The position numbers and the translations under genes were made by a program. The notes beneath the pieces are model-generated. The model did not search any database. It was not told where the DNA came from and saw only the letters and a program-made list of their open reading frames with translations. Shown here one piece after another: positions 1-6,782 of a DNA stretch of 64,000 nucleotides. Source of the DNA: Flavobacterium shii (GTDB lineage: Bacteria > Bacteroidota > Bacteroidia > Flavobacteriales > Flavobacteriaceae); assembly GCF_025847235.1 (NCBI RefSeq), contig NZ_JAOZEW010000005.1:62001-126000 (forward strand), read 5' to 3'. Position 1 is the first letter of the stretch; every line of letters begins with the position of its first letter.

Positions 1-56
1 AAGGAACTTCTGAGATCCAAAAGATAGTTATTTCCAGAGCTGTTATCGCCGGATAA
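1..56 (+). CDS. Acyl-CoA dehydrogenase, C-terminal end only (partial)
   Basis: In the frame starting at base 3 the first 17 codons read GTSEIQKIVISRAVIAG and end in TAA at 54-56. The segment GTSEIQ-IVISRA is the highly conserved C-terminal helix of acyl-CoA dehydrogenases, the flavoenzymes that introduce the alpha-beta double bond in fatty-acid beta-oxidation. The rest of the gene lies before the window, so nothing can be said about chain-length class. A strong hairpin terminator follows 25 bases after the stop. Confidence 0.8.
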   Translation, partial: GTSEIQKIVISRAVIAG

Positions 57-80
57 TTAAAACTACAAAATTTATATTTA

Positions 81-120
81 AACCCTTTCAGCTTTCTGGC
101 TCGAAAGGGTTTTTTGTTTT
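81..120 (+). terminator. Intrinsic terminator after the acyl-CoA dehydrogenase gene
   Basis: AACCCTTTC at 81-89 pairs with GAAAGGGTT at 103-111. Inside it, AGC at 90-92 can pair with GCT at 99-101. A T-rich run with one G follows (112-120). Stem plus T-tract on the plus strand is a classical rho-independent terminator for the upstream gene. Confidence 0.85.
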
Positions 121-152
121 TGGGATATAACTACAATTCCCATTTATATTAA

Positions 153-180
153 ACAGAAAAAAAATCACTTTTTTTTCTGT
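153..180. repeat. Perfect 12-bp inverted repeat (A/T hairpin)
   Basis: ACAG followed by eight A (153-164), a TCAC loop (165-168), then eight T and CTGT (169-180) form a perfect 12-bp stem. It lies 33 bases after the upstream terminator. It could be a second, weak terminator or a protein site. No T-tract follows the stem beyond three bases, so its function is open. Confidence 0.6.
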
Positions 181-427
181 TTTAGAAAACCATAAACTAA
201 TTTAAAACGTAAATGATATAAAAGCCATCAACAAGTTTTATAAAATAGGAATAATAACTCAATTTATTGTGTTTTGGGAGCCATGCCCGAAATACGGTAT
301 TTTTTGATAATTATCTGTGGAGTTTTATTCCTATTTCATGTCCAAATAGGTGTGATTTGTTTAATAACAACTTACACATCATATCTATAATATTTGAGCA
401 AAGTAAAAATTGTAAATTTTTGATATC

Positions 428-1108
428 ATGAAACAAGTCAAAAACATTTCGGTAGGTTTTCTAGTTAGTTTTTTAGGTTCAATTCCGCTTGGATATTTGA
501 ATTTAGTAGGTTTTGAAATTTATAACAGATCTGGATTTGATAATTTATTTCTGTTTTTACTGGGGATTGTTTTTGTAGAATCCTTTGTTATTTATTTTAC
601 CTTATTATTTGCCAGACAGTTGGTTGATAATAAAAAATTAATGAAAGGAATAGATTTTTTTACCGTTATATTCATGCTTGCCTTTGCCTATTTATTTTAT
701 ATACATTTTGATTCAAATATAAATGAGCATAGCTATTTGGAGAAATATATTATGTACTCTCCCTTTGTAATTGGGGTGCTGCTTAATTGTTTTAATTTTT
801 TACAATTACCTTTTTGGACCGATTGGAATTTGTATTTAATAGATGAGAATTATATTTCTACAGAAAAAGACTTTAAATATTATTATATTGCAGGAACTTT
901 AATTGGATTTTTTTTAGGAATGCTTAGTCTGATCTTGATATTACAATTCATATTTAATAATACATCATTGTTTTTTAACTACTTGATGTCAGTTTTAATT
1001 CCGTTGTTTTTCATTGTCTTGGCAGGTATTCAAATTTTTAAAGTGTACAATAAGTATTTTAGATCAAAAACTACAAAAACTTTGCCTAACCAAACCAGCT
1101 CTATTTAA
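428..1108 (+). CDS. LysE-like integral membrane protein
   Basis: This 226-residue, very hydrophobic protein has about six membrane segments (roughly residues 8-28, 38-62, 77-95, 108-127, 150-173 and 180-203). The first segment, with the pattern GFLVSFLGSIPLGYLN, resembles the first helix of LysE/RhtB-type amino-acid exporters, where a small residue and proline follow a glycine. That makes a LysE-like exporter the best guess, but the transported substrate cannot be read and the similarity is by eye. The stop codon overlaps the ATG of the next gene (TAATG), so the two are probably co-transcribed and translationally coupled. Confidence 0.6.
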   Translation: MKQVKNISVGFLVSFLGSIPLGYLNLVGFEIYNRSGFDNLFLFLLGIVFVESFVIYFTLLFARQLVDNKKLMKGIDFFTVIFMLAFAYLFYIHFDSNINEHSYLEKYIMYSPFVIGVLLNCFNFLQLPFWTDWNLYLIDENYISTEKDFKYYYIAGTLIGFFLGMLSLILILQFIFNNTSLFFNYLMSVLIPLFFIVLAGIQIFKVYNKYFRSKTTKTLPNQTSSI

Positions 1109-2082
1109 TGAAAAAACTATTCTTTTTATTCCCATTTATTTTTTTTGGATGTAAATCTAATTCGACAATTGCAACTGATGCAACGGAATCAATATCAAAG
1201 TCAGAAGTTAATTATAAAGTAAAAGAAGATGATGTTGCTTCGATTTTAAAATATCTTTCTTCGGATGAGTTAGAGGGTCGGGAAACAGGTACAAAAGGGA
1301 TAGAGAAAGCAGCAGTATATCTGGAAGATTTTTTTAGAAAGAATAGCATAAAACCTTATTTTTCTTCTTATCGAGATACTTTATCCACATTTAAAACTCC
1401 TGCATACAATATAGTTGGATATTTGGAAGGAACAGATTCAAAACTAAAAAGTGAATTTGTGATTTTAAGTGCACATTATGATCATATTGGTTTAGATAAA
1501 AAAGGTCTTAATGGGGATTTTATAAATAATGGTGCAAACGATGACGCATCGGGAGTTACTGCTGTTGCCGAAATGGCAAAATATTTTAGTAAAACCAAAT
1601 CGAATAAAAGAAGCATACTTTTTGTCTTTTTTGCAGGCGAAGAAAAGGGATTGCTAGGGTCTAAACATTTGGCTAAAAAACTTAAGGCAACGAATTTTAA
1701 TTTATACACTCAGTTAAATATAGAAATGATTGGTGTGCCAATGAAACGTGATTATCTAGCCTACATTACAGGTTATGATAAATCAAACATGGCAACAAAA
1801 ATTAATGAATATACCGGTGATAAGACTATTGGGTTCTTACCAAAAGAAGCCGAATATCAATTGTTTTTCAGATCGGATAATTTTCCTTTTTTCGAAGCAT
1901 TCAAAGTGCCTTGTCAATCTATAAGTACATTTGACTTTGAGAATTTTAATTTTTACCATCATGTATCAGATGAATTTAAGGTTATGGATGTTCCACACAT
2001 GACTTCCTTTATTCAGGAATTATTGCCTGCAGTGACTCATATGGCAAGCTCTCCAACAAAAGAAATTTTGATGACTAAATAA
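1108..2082 (+). CDS. M28-family metallopeptidase, lipoprotein
   Basis: The 324-residue protein starts with a lipoprotein signal ending FFFGC, with the lipidated Cys at residue 15. The M28 (aminopeptidase Y/S) zinc site is complete: SAHYDH (His123), NNGANDDASG (Asp145/146) and FFAGEEKGLLGS (catalytic Glu178 and Glu179 beside it), followed by NIEMIG near residue 200. It should remove N-terminal amino acids from peptides outside the cytoplasm, tethered to a membrane by its lipid. The ATG overlaps the stop of the LysE-like gene. Whether it sits in the inner or outer membrane cannot be decided. The exact peptide preference is unknown. Confidence 0.88.
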   Translation: MKKLFFLFPFIFFGCKSNSTIATDATESISKSEVNYKVKEDDVASILKYLSSDELEGRETGTKGIEKAAVYLEDFFRKNSIKPYFSSYRDTLSTFKTPAYNIVGYLEGTDSKLKSEFVILSAHYDHIGLDKKGLNGDFINNGANDDASGVTAVAEMAKYFSKTKSNKRSILFVFFAGEEKGLLGSKHLAKKLKATNFNLYTQLNIEMIGVPMKRDYLAYITGYDKSNMATKINEYTGDKTIGFLPKEAEYQLFFRSDNFPFFEAFKVPCQSISTFDFENFNFYHHVSDEFKVMDVPHMTSFIQELLPAVTHMASSPTKEILMTK

Positions 2083-2107
2083 AAGGTGCTTTTTTATAGG
2101 TTTTCCT

Positions 2108-2115
2108 TATTTTTG
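2108..2115 (+). promoter_or_regulatory. -7 promoter element of the SDR gene, predicted leaderless start
   Basis: TATTTTTG matches the Bacteroidota -7 consensus TAnnTTTG. Its last G lies five bases before the ATG at 2120, so the transcript would begin at or next to the start codon. I see no clear TTG at the -33 position. Confidence 0.55.
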
Positions 2116-2119
2116 CTAC

Positions 2120-2797
2120 ATGAAAAATATTATTATTACAGGAACGAGTAGAGGGATTGGTTATGAGCTTGCTTTGCAATTTGCAAATGCGGGAGATCAA
2201 GTATTGGCTATTTCTAGAAAAATTCCTCAATTGCTTTTGGAGCATGCTAATGTTACTTGTCTTTCTATTGATTTATCAAATGAATCAGAATTATATAAAG
2301 TAGAGGATTTTCTTTCTTCGACTTGGAAAAAAGTTGATGCTTTGGTGCATAATGCAGGAGCGTTACTTTTGAAACCTTTTGCAGAAACGACTCAGGCCGA
2401 TTTTGAAAGTATTTATAAAGTCAATGTTTTTGCAGTAGCAAATCTTACGAGAGTTTGTTTGCCTTATCTTCAAAGCGGAAGCCATGTTGTAACAATAAGT
2501 TCTATCGGTGGTGTTCGTGGAAGCCTTAAATTTGCTGGACTTGCAGCTTATAGTTCCAGTAAAGGTGCAGTAATTACGTTATCGGAATTATTGGCGGAAG
2601 AATATAAAGAAAAAGGAATCTCATTTAATGTCTTGGCATTAGGTTCTGTTCAAACAGAAATGTTGCAAGAAGCTTTTCCAGGATATCAAGCACCAATTTC
2701 GGCCAGCGGAATGGCAACTTATATCTATGATTTTACATTAAACGGTAATAAATATTTTAACGGTAAAGTATTGGAAGTTTCTTCGACTAATCCGTAA
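2120..2797 (+). CDS. Short-chain dehydrogenase/reductase (SDR) family oxidoreductase
   Basis: A classical SDR of 225 residues. The NAD(P)-binding motif TGTSRGIG is at residues 7-14 and the structural NAG motif at 78-80. The catalytic Ser lies in TISS (127-128) and the catalytic Tyr and Lys in YSSSK (Tyr144, Lys148). It is slightly shorter than typical 245-residue members but keeps all core motifs. Arg11 in the glycine-rich loop favours NADP(H). The substrate cannot be inferred: the neighbours (a secreted peptidase and a SprT-like protein) share no pathway with it. Its own promoter element sits directly upstream, so it is probably transcribed separately from the peptidase gene. Confidence 0.85.
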   Translation: MKNIIITGTSRGIGYELALQFANAGDQVLAISRKIPQLLLEHANVTCLSIDLSNESELYKVEDFLSSTWKKVDALVHNAGALLLKPFAETTQADFESIYKVNVFAVANLTRVCLPYLQSGSHVVTISSIGGVRGSLKFAGLAAYSSSKGAVITLSELLAEEYKEKGISFNVLALGSVQTEMLQEAFPGYQAPISASGMATYIYDFTLNGNKYFNGKVLEVSSTNP

Positions 2798-2800
2798 TTG

Positions 2801-2878
2801 TTATAAGTTATAGTTTTTGAATTTTGAGTGAAAGTGTTGCGAAACACTATTATCTTAAAGAAAACGTATAACTTATAA
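2801..2878. repeat. Nested inverted-repeat intergenic element
   Basis: Outer arms TTATAAGTTATA (2801-2812) and TATAACTTATAA (2867-2878) are perfect 12-bp complements. Between them sits an inner perfect hairpin AGTGTT-GCGA-AACACT (2833-2848). The element fills almost the whole gap between the SDR and the SprT-like gene. It lacks a T-tract, so it is more likely an interspersed palindromic repeat or an RNA structure than an intrinsic terminator. Confidence 0.65.
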
Positions 2879-2903
2879 TTAATAATTTATAATTAAAATT
2901 GTT

Positions 2904-3509
2904 TTGAACGAAACGCTATCCAAATACATCCCTGAACACGCTGTAAAGCCAGTTTTTGATCTCATTGTTGATAATCGTGTACATCTTAAAATTGTAAACG
3001 AAAGGCAAACACGTCATGGAGATTATAGAAAAGGGCCAAGCGGTAAACATGAGATTACAGTAAACTCCAGCTTGAATAAATATAAGTTTCTGATTACTTT
3101 AATTCATGAGATTTCGCATTTGGTTGCGTTCGAGAAGTTTGGAAGAAAGATTAAACCTCATGGAAATGAATGGAAATATTCTTTCCAGAGGTTGATGGTT
3201 CCTTTTATACGTCCAGAGATATTTCCTAGTCACTTACTACCATTGCTTGCAAGGCATTTTAAGAATCCTACGGCAAGTAGTGATACAGATACTACTTTGT
3301 CATTGGCTTTAAAGCAATACGACAAGCAAAACGACAAGAATTATATTTTCGAAATTCCCTATGGAAGTGTTTTTAGAATTCACAACGGGAAAATCTTTAA
3401 GAAAATAGCGGTTCGAACTAAACGTTTTGAATGTTTAGAAATAAGCTCAGGAAGAACCTATCTTTTTAATCCAAATGCCGAAGTCGAGTTGTTGATCGCC
3501 AAAGACTAA
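2904..3509 (+). CDS. SprT-like zinc metalloprotease-fold protein
   Basis: This 201-residue soluble protein carries the zincin motif HEISH at residues 68-72. A third putative zinc ligand, His86, lies in PHGNEWK, the spacing seen in SprT/Spartan-like domains. The C-terminal half after about residue 120 lacks recognisable motifs. The start codon appears to be TTG at 2904: the protein reads sensibly from there (MNETLSKYIP) and no in-frame ATG fits before the conserved part. Family members are linked to DNA-protein crosslink handling in eukaryotes, but the bacterial role is unknown. It converges on the ABC transporter genes with only 2 bp between the stops. Confidence 0.75.
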   Translation: MNETLSKYIPEHAVKPVFDLIVDNRVHLKIVNERQTRHGDYRKGPSGKHEITVNSSLNKYKFLITLIHEISHLVAFEKFGRKIKPHGNEWKYSFQRLMVPFIRPEIFPSHLLPLLARHFKNPTASSDTDTTLSLALKQYDKQNDKNYIFEIPYGSVFRIHNGKIFKKIAVRTKRFECLEISSGRTYLFNPNAEVELLIAKD

Positions 3510-3511
3510 AA

Positions 3512-4273
3512 TTACCCTTTTAAATATGCTTCTCTTACTTTTTTGAATAGATTAGAAGAATAAACAAACTCAACAATAGCTTTATTATCGGTTACGAAGA
3601 TTTCTTCTTTGGTACCTTGCCATTCTTTTACTCCGTTTTTTAGGAATAAGATGTTCTCTCCAATTTCCATTACCGAGTTCATATCATGCGTATTGATTAC
3701 TGTGGTAATGTTGTATTCTTCGGTGATTTCTTTAATCAAGTTGTCAATTAAAGTCGAAGTATTTGGATCCAAACCAGAGTTTGGCTCATCGCAGAATAAG
3801 TATTTTGGGTTGTTTACAATAGCACGGGCAATGGCCACACGTTTTTGCATTCCTCCGGAAATTTCCGAAGGTAATTTTTTATGCGCATCAACTAAGTTTA
3901 CTCTCTTTAAAACGAAATCAACACGATCCTGAATTTTAGATCCAGTGTCTTTCGTAAACATTCTAAGTGGGAAAGCTACGTTTTCGGCTACAGTCATAGA
4001 ATCGAAAAGTGCACTTCCCTGAAATACCATTCCGATTTCGGTACGTAATTCTCTTTTCTCGTCTGGATCTAGTTCTGAATAAACTCTACCGTCAAACTCA
4101 ATTGTTCCTGAGTCTGGTGTATGAATGCCTAACAAACTTTTTAATAAAACCGTTTTTCCAGATCCACTTTGCCCAATAATAAGGTTTGTTTTTCCGGTTT
4201 CAAATACGGTCGAAACACCTTTAAGAACTTTGCTGTCGCCAAATGATTTTTCTATGTTTTTTACTTCTATCAT
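3512..4273 (-). CDS. ABC transporter ATP-binding protein, MlaF-like (lipid transport)
   Basis: A 253-residue ABC ATPase with Walker A GQSGSGKT (34-41), signature ISGGMQKR (138-145) and Walker B YLFCDEPNSGLDP (158-170). The GGMQKR signature and DEPNSGLDP resemble the MlaF/Ttg2A branch, which drives phospholipid traffic between inner and outer membrane together with an MlaE permease and an MCE-domain protein. The permease gene lies directly upstream with a 4-base ATGA overlap, so the two form one operon. No MCE (MlaD-like) gene is visible in this window; it would have to be encoded elsewhere. Confidence 0.85.
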   Translation of the reverse strand: MIEVKNIEKSFGDSKVLKGVSTVFETGKTNLIIGQSGSGKTVLLKSLLGIHTPDSGTIEFDGRVYSELDPDEKRELRTEIGMVFQGSALFDSMTVAENVAFPLRMFTKDTGSKIQDRVDFVLKRVNLVDAHKKLPSEISGGMQKRVAIARAIVNNPKYLFCDEPNSGLDPNTSTLIDNLIKEITEEYNITTVINTHDMNSVMEIGENILFLKNGVKEWQGTKEEIFVTDNKAIVEFVYSSNLFKKVREAYLKG

Positions 4274-5019
4274 GAGCCTAATAACAATTGTGTTAGTATA
4301 TAATTAAAAAGAATAATGGATACAGATGTCCAAACGAAAGCTACTGTACTTGCTTTTCCTACTTCTAATGCCCCACCTTTCATGTAATAGCCATGAAAAG
4401 ATGGAATGGTTGCCAATAACATGGCAAAGATTATAGTTTTAATAAAAGCATAAGTGATATGAAACGGAATAAATTCCATTTGGGCTCCCATTATAAAATC
4501 ATCACTGGTTGTGAATCCGCCGTAAACTCCAGCTAACCAACCACCAAAAATACCTAAGAACATACTAATTCCAATTACGAAAGGATATAATAGTAAGGCG
4601 ATTATTTTTGGAAAAACCAAATAGTTTAATGAGTTTACACCCATAACTTCCAGTGCATCGATTTGCTCTGTAACGCGCATTGTACCTATGCTTGAAGTAA
4701 TAAAAGACCCCATTTTTCCTGCCATAATAACAGAAATAAATGTTGGAGCAAATTCCAAGATTACAGATTGTCTGGTTGCAAAACCAATTAAGTATTTAGG
4801 AATCAAAGGGTTTGTTAAGTTTAGTGCTGTTTGAATTGCAACAACTCCTCCAACGAAGAATGAAATGAAACAAACAATACCAAGGGAATCAATAATTAAG
4901 TCATCAATTTCTTTAAAGATTAGTCTTTTCATTACAGACCATTTAGTCTGTTTGTTGAAAATTTCTTTAAGCATCAAGAAGTATCTTCCTATTTGGGATA
5001 AATAACGAATGAGCATCAT
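4270..5019 (-). CDS. MlaE-family (DUF140) lipid ABC transporter permease
   Basis: A 249-residue integral membrane protein with about five membrane segments and the MlaE signature region: a GGVVAIQTALNL segment near residues 57-68, the conserved EFAPTFISVIMAGKMGS stretch near 90-106 and MRVTEQIDALEVMGVN near 114-129. It is the membrane partner of the ATPase encoded next (4-base overlap) in a Mla-type retrograde or anterograde phospholipid transporter. Two adjacent ATG codons at the start (5019 and 5016) leave the exact first residue open. The promoter was not recognised. Confidence 0.88.
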   Translation of the reverse strand: MMLIRYLSQIGRYFLMLKEIFNKQTKWSVMKRLIFKEIDDLIIDSLGIVCFISFFVGGVVAIQTALNLTNPLIPKYLIGFATRQSVILEFAPTFISVIMAGKMGSFITSSIGTMRVTEQIDALEVMGVNSLNYLVFPKIIALLLYPFVIGISMFLGIFGGWLAGVYGGFTTSDDFIMGAQMEFIPFHITYAFIKTIIFAMLLATIPSFHGYYMKGGALEVGKASTVAFVWTSVSIILFNYILTQLLLGS

Positions 5020-5100
5020 AGTTTTTACGAATATGGGCTAAATTACGAAAATAGTTGCCAGTTTACGGTTTAGGTTTTGTAGTTTTTTTGTTTGCTTGAA

Positions 5101-6000
5101 CTAAAAAAGCTTTTTTTTCATTTTTTGCAAACGATAATTTCGAATGAATTTTGCTTGCATTTCAGTTACCAATAAAGGTGTTTTTGCTTTTTTTGCTTTC
5201 AGGAATCCTTTAATGTAATCAAAGAATAGTAAAGGTTTTTTCTTCATCATTGCCAACTTTGCAGATGCAATTGCGGTGATCCAAAAACCATATCCTAAAG
5301 TATAAAAAGCTTCGCCTTGTTTATAGCGAGCTGTTTTGCTGTAATTTGCACCTGTTGGTTTAAGGTGTTTTACGTGTAAAGAAGAATCGGTAACTATTTT
5401 CCAATCGTAATATTTACAAAGTAATTCATCTACTGTGTCCCAACCCATTGAAGCTTTTAAACCACCAATTTGCTGAAAAGTTTCTTTTCGATAGGCTTTT
5501 AGAGCGCCACGAATATGATCTTTATCAGTTAGATTTTCTAATATCCAATCTCCATTTTTTTCTATATAGCAAAATCCTCCTGCCATTCCGATTTTTGGAT
5601 CGGATTGAAAGTGAGAAATAATAGTTTCGAAATAGTTTGGAGGAAAAATTAAATCTCCATCTAATTTTACGATGATATCATAATTGTCATCAAGAGTTTC
5701 AAATCCTTTATGAAATGCTTGGATTACTTTGCTTCCCGGTAAATGTATGGCACTCGAGGTTTTGTTGACTAATGATATATATGGGTTTTCCTTGGCATAA
5801 TCCAAGACAATTTCTTCCGTTTTATCGGTAGAATTATCGTTGACTACAACAATTTTTTTTGGTAAAACGGTTTGTGAAATTAACGATTGTAACGTTAAAC
5901 CAATAAGATCTTGTTCGTTATGTGCCGGAATAACAATGTAGTAAGCCCCCCAACCCCCAAAGGGGGAGCTTGACGTATTTTGTGAGTCTGAGTTGTTCAT
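5101..6000 (-). CDS. Family 2 glycosyltransferase
   Basis: The 299-residue protein is a GT-A fold, family 2 glycosyltransferase. It has YIVIPAHNEQ at 21-30, VVVNDNSTDKT at 51-61, the metal/nucleotide-sugar DGD motif at 114-116 in VKLDGDL, and a GWDTVDE acceptor-site region near 190. No membrane segment is obvious. The first 20 residues are unusual: residues 10-20 (SSSPFGGWGAY) are encoded by a GC-rich repeat at 5943-5968, so the ancestral protein probably began near Tyr20. It lies downstream of a methyltransferase gene with a 25-bp gap, suggesting joint action on a surface glycan or lipid. Donor and acceptor are unknown. Confidence 0.85.
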   Translation of the reverse strand: MNNSDSQNTSSSPFGGWGAYYIVIPAHNEQDLIGLTLQSLISQTVLPKKIVVVNDNSTDKTEEIVLDYAKENPYISLVNKTSSAIHLPGSKVIQAFHKGFETLDDNYDIIVKLDGDLIFPPNYFETIISHFQSDPKIGMAGGFCYIEKNGDWILENLTDKDHIRGALKAYRKETFQQIGGLKASMGWDTVDELLCKYYDWKIVTDSSLHVKHLKPTGANYSKTARYKQGEAFYTLGYGFWITAIASAKLAMMKKKPLLFFDYIKGFLKAKKAKTPLLVTEMQAKFIRNYRLQKMKKKLF

Positions 6001-6053
6001 TTTGTGAAATTTGTTCGAAACTATTTTATTCCCCTTTGGGGGTTAGGGGGCTT
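5943..6053. repeat. GC-rich inverted repeat spanning two gene ends
   Basis: The segment at 5943-5967 (AAG, six C, AA, five C, AAA, five G, A) is repeated in inverted orientation at 6030-6053 with one substitution and one extra base. The 62-bp centre contains the start of the glycosyltransferase gene. These G and C homopolymer blocks stand out sharply from the AT-rich surroundings. The left copy encodes glycosyltransferase residues 11-20, and the right copy encodes the last residues of the methyltransferase (SPLTPKGE). Confidence 0.8.
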
Positions 6054-6568
6054 TTCTCCGCGTAAACGATATAATATCTATTGGTAAAGCTTCGCAATAA
6101 CGGACGTATACCAAATTTTTTCACTGGATTTGTCCATTTCTGTCTGTCGATGATTTTCCAGCCTGTTTTTTCTAGAAGCCAGTCCAATTGCCAATCTTCA
6201 AATTCATGATAATGTCTGTCCCACATATCTGTTTTGCTACGATACGCTGGGGAAAACCATAAACGCATAGGAATCGAGATAAAAAGTTTATCTGATTTTA
6301 TTTCGTTTAAGATTGTGAATGGGTTTAGTAAATGTTCGAAGATTTCGAAAGCAGTAACCACATCTTGTTTTTCGGTAGAAAATACGGTTTGATCGATATC
6401 TAAATCTTCTCCGGTAGTATTTTTTACTTTAAAACCTTCGGTTTTCATAATTTTTGAAAACGGATTTTCAACTCCTAAATCCAAAACAGTTTCGGATGTT
6501 GTGATGTGCTTTTTTAGAAAATCTAAAGTATGTTTGAATCTTTTATTCGGAAATGTTTTTTCGTACAT
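6026..6568 (-). CDS. Class I SAM-dependent methyltransferase
   Basis: A 180-residue protein with a class I methyltransferase core. TVLDLGVENPFSK (about residues 27-39) is a degenerate motif I, and DVVTAFEIFEHLLNPF (about 69-84) matches the post-II/motif IV region of methyltransferase type 11 families (the FEHL pattern). The glycine-rich loop is weaker than usual, with only one Gly after DLG. The C-terminal residues SPLTPKGE come from the GC-rich repeat at 6030-6053, so the stop codon position may reflect an insertion. It is probably co-transcribed with the glycosyltransferase downstream. The substrate is unknown. Confidence 0.7.
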   Translation of the reverse strand: MYEKTFPNKRFKHTLDFLKKHITTSETVLDLGVENPFSKIMKTEGFKVKNTTGEDLDIDQTVFSTEKQDVVTAFEIFEHLLNPFTILNEIKSDKLFISIPMRLWFSPAYRSKTDMWDRHYHEFEDWQLDWLLEKTGWKIIDRQKWTNPVKKFGIRPLLRSFTNRYYIVYAEKSPLTPKGE

Positions 6569-6573
6569 AGTTA

Positions 6574-6601
6574 TCGCGCGGAACGAAGCAATCTCTCGTT
6601 C
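6574..6601. repeat. Relic of an interspersed repeat (GATTGCTTCGTTCC-type)
   Basis: On the minus strand the 5' leader of the methyltransferase gene reads GAACGAGAGATTGCTTCGTT followed by CCGCGCGAT. The core GAGATTGCTTCGTTCC is one I recall from interspersed repeats in several bacterial genomes, usually followed by a CGCAATGAC-like end; this was not checked here. The ends GAACGA (6581-6586) and TCGTTC (6596-6601) can pair as a hairpin. Confidence 0.45.
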
Positions 6602-6619
6602 TTAATTTTAATTAGGTTT

Positions 6620-6635
6620 CAAAGGTACAAAGATA
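6620..6635 (-). promoter_or_regulatory. Two adjacent -7 promoter elements for the methyltransferase gene
   Basis: On the minus strand, TATCTTTG (6635-6628) is followed immediately by TACCTTTG (6627-6620). Both match TAnnTTTG. They would give mRNAs with a leader of about 50 bases that includes the repeat relic at 6574-6601. No clear -33 TTG was found. Confidence 0.5.
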
Positions 6636-6674
6636 TCTTCTTTTTTTATTGTTTTTTAGCCCATATAGAAATGA

Positions 6675-6714
6675 AAAGCCCACATTTAAAATAATATTTT
6701 TAAATGTGGGCTTT
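6675..6714 (-). terminator. Intrinsic terminator after the KAS III gene
   Basis: AAAGCCCACATTTAAAA (6675-6691) pairs with TTTTTAAATGTGGGCTTT (6697-6714), leaving a very small loop. On the minus strand the stem follows the stop of the KAS III gene by about 70 bases and ends in a short T-run. Confidence 0.75.
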
Positions 6715-6782
6715 ATTAGTTTTAAGTTTTGGTCTAGGTATTCAATTAAACTGAAAACTGAGGCAAAAACTATTTTATAAAT

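Larger units (their letters stand above)
57..427. other. 371-bp intergenic region
   Basis: Besides the terminator at 81-120 and the perfect A/T palindrome at 153-180, I see no gene here. The stretch just before the next start codon (388-396) contains a TAATATTTG-like sequence that differs by one spacer base from the Bacteroidota -7 consensus TAnnTTTG. It is therefore only a weak promoter candidate for the gene at 428. Confidence 0.5.
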
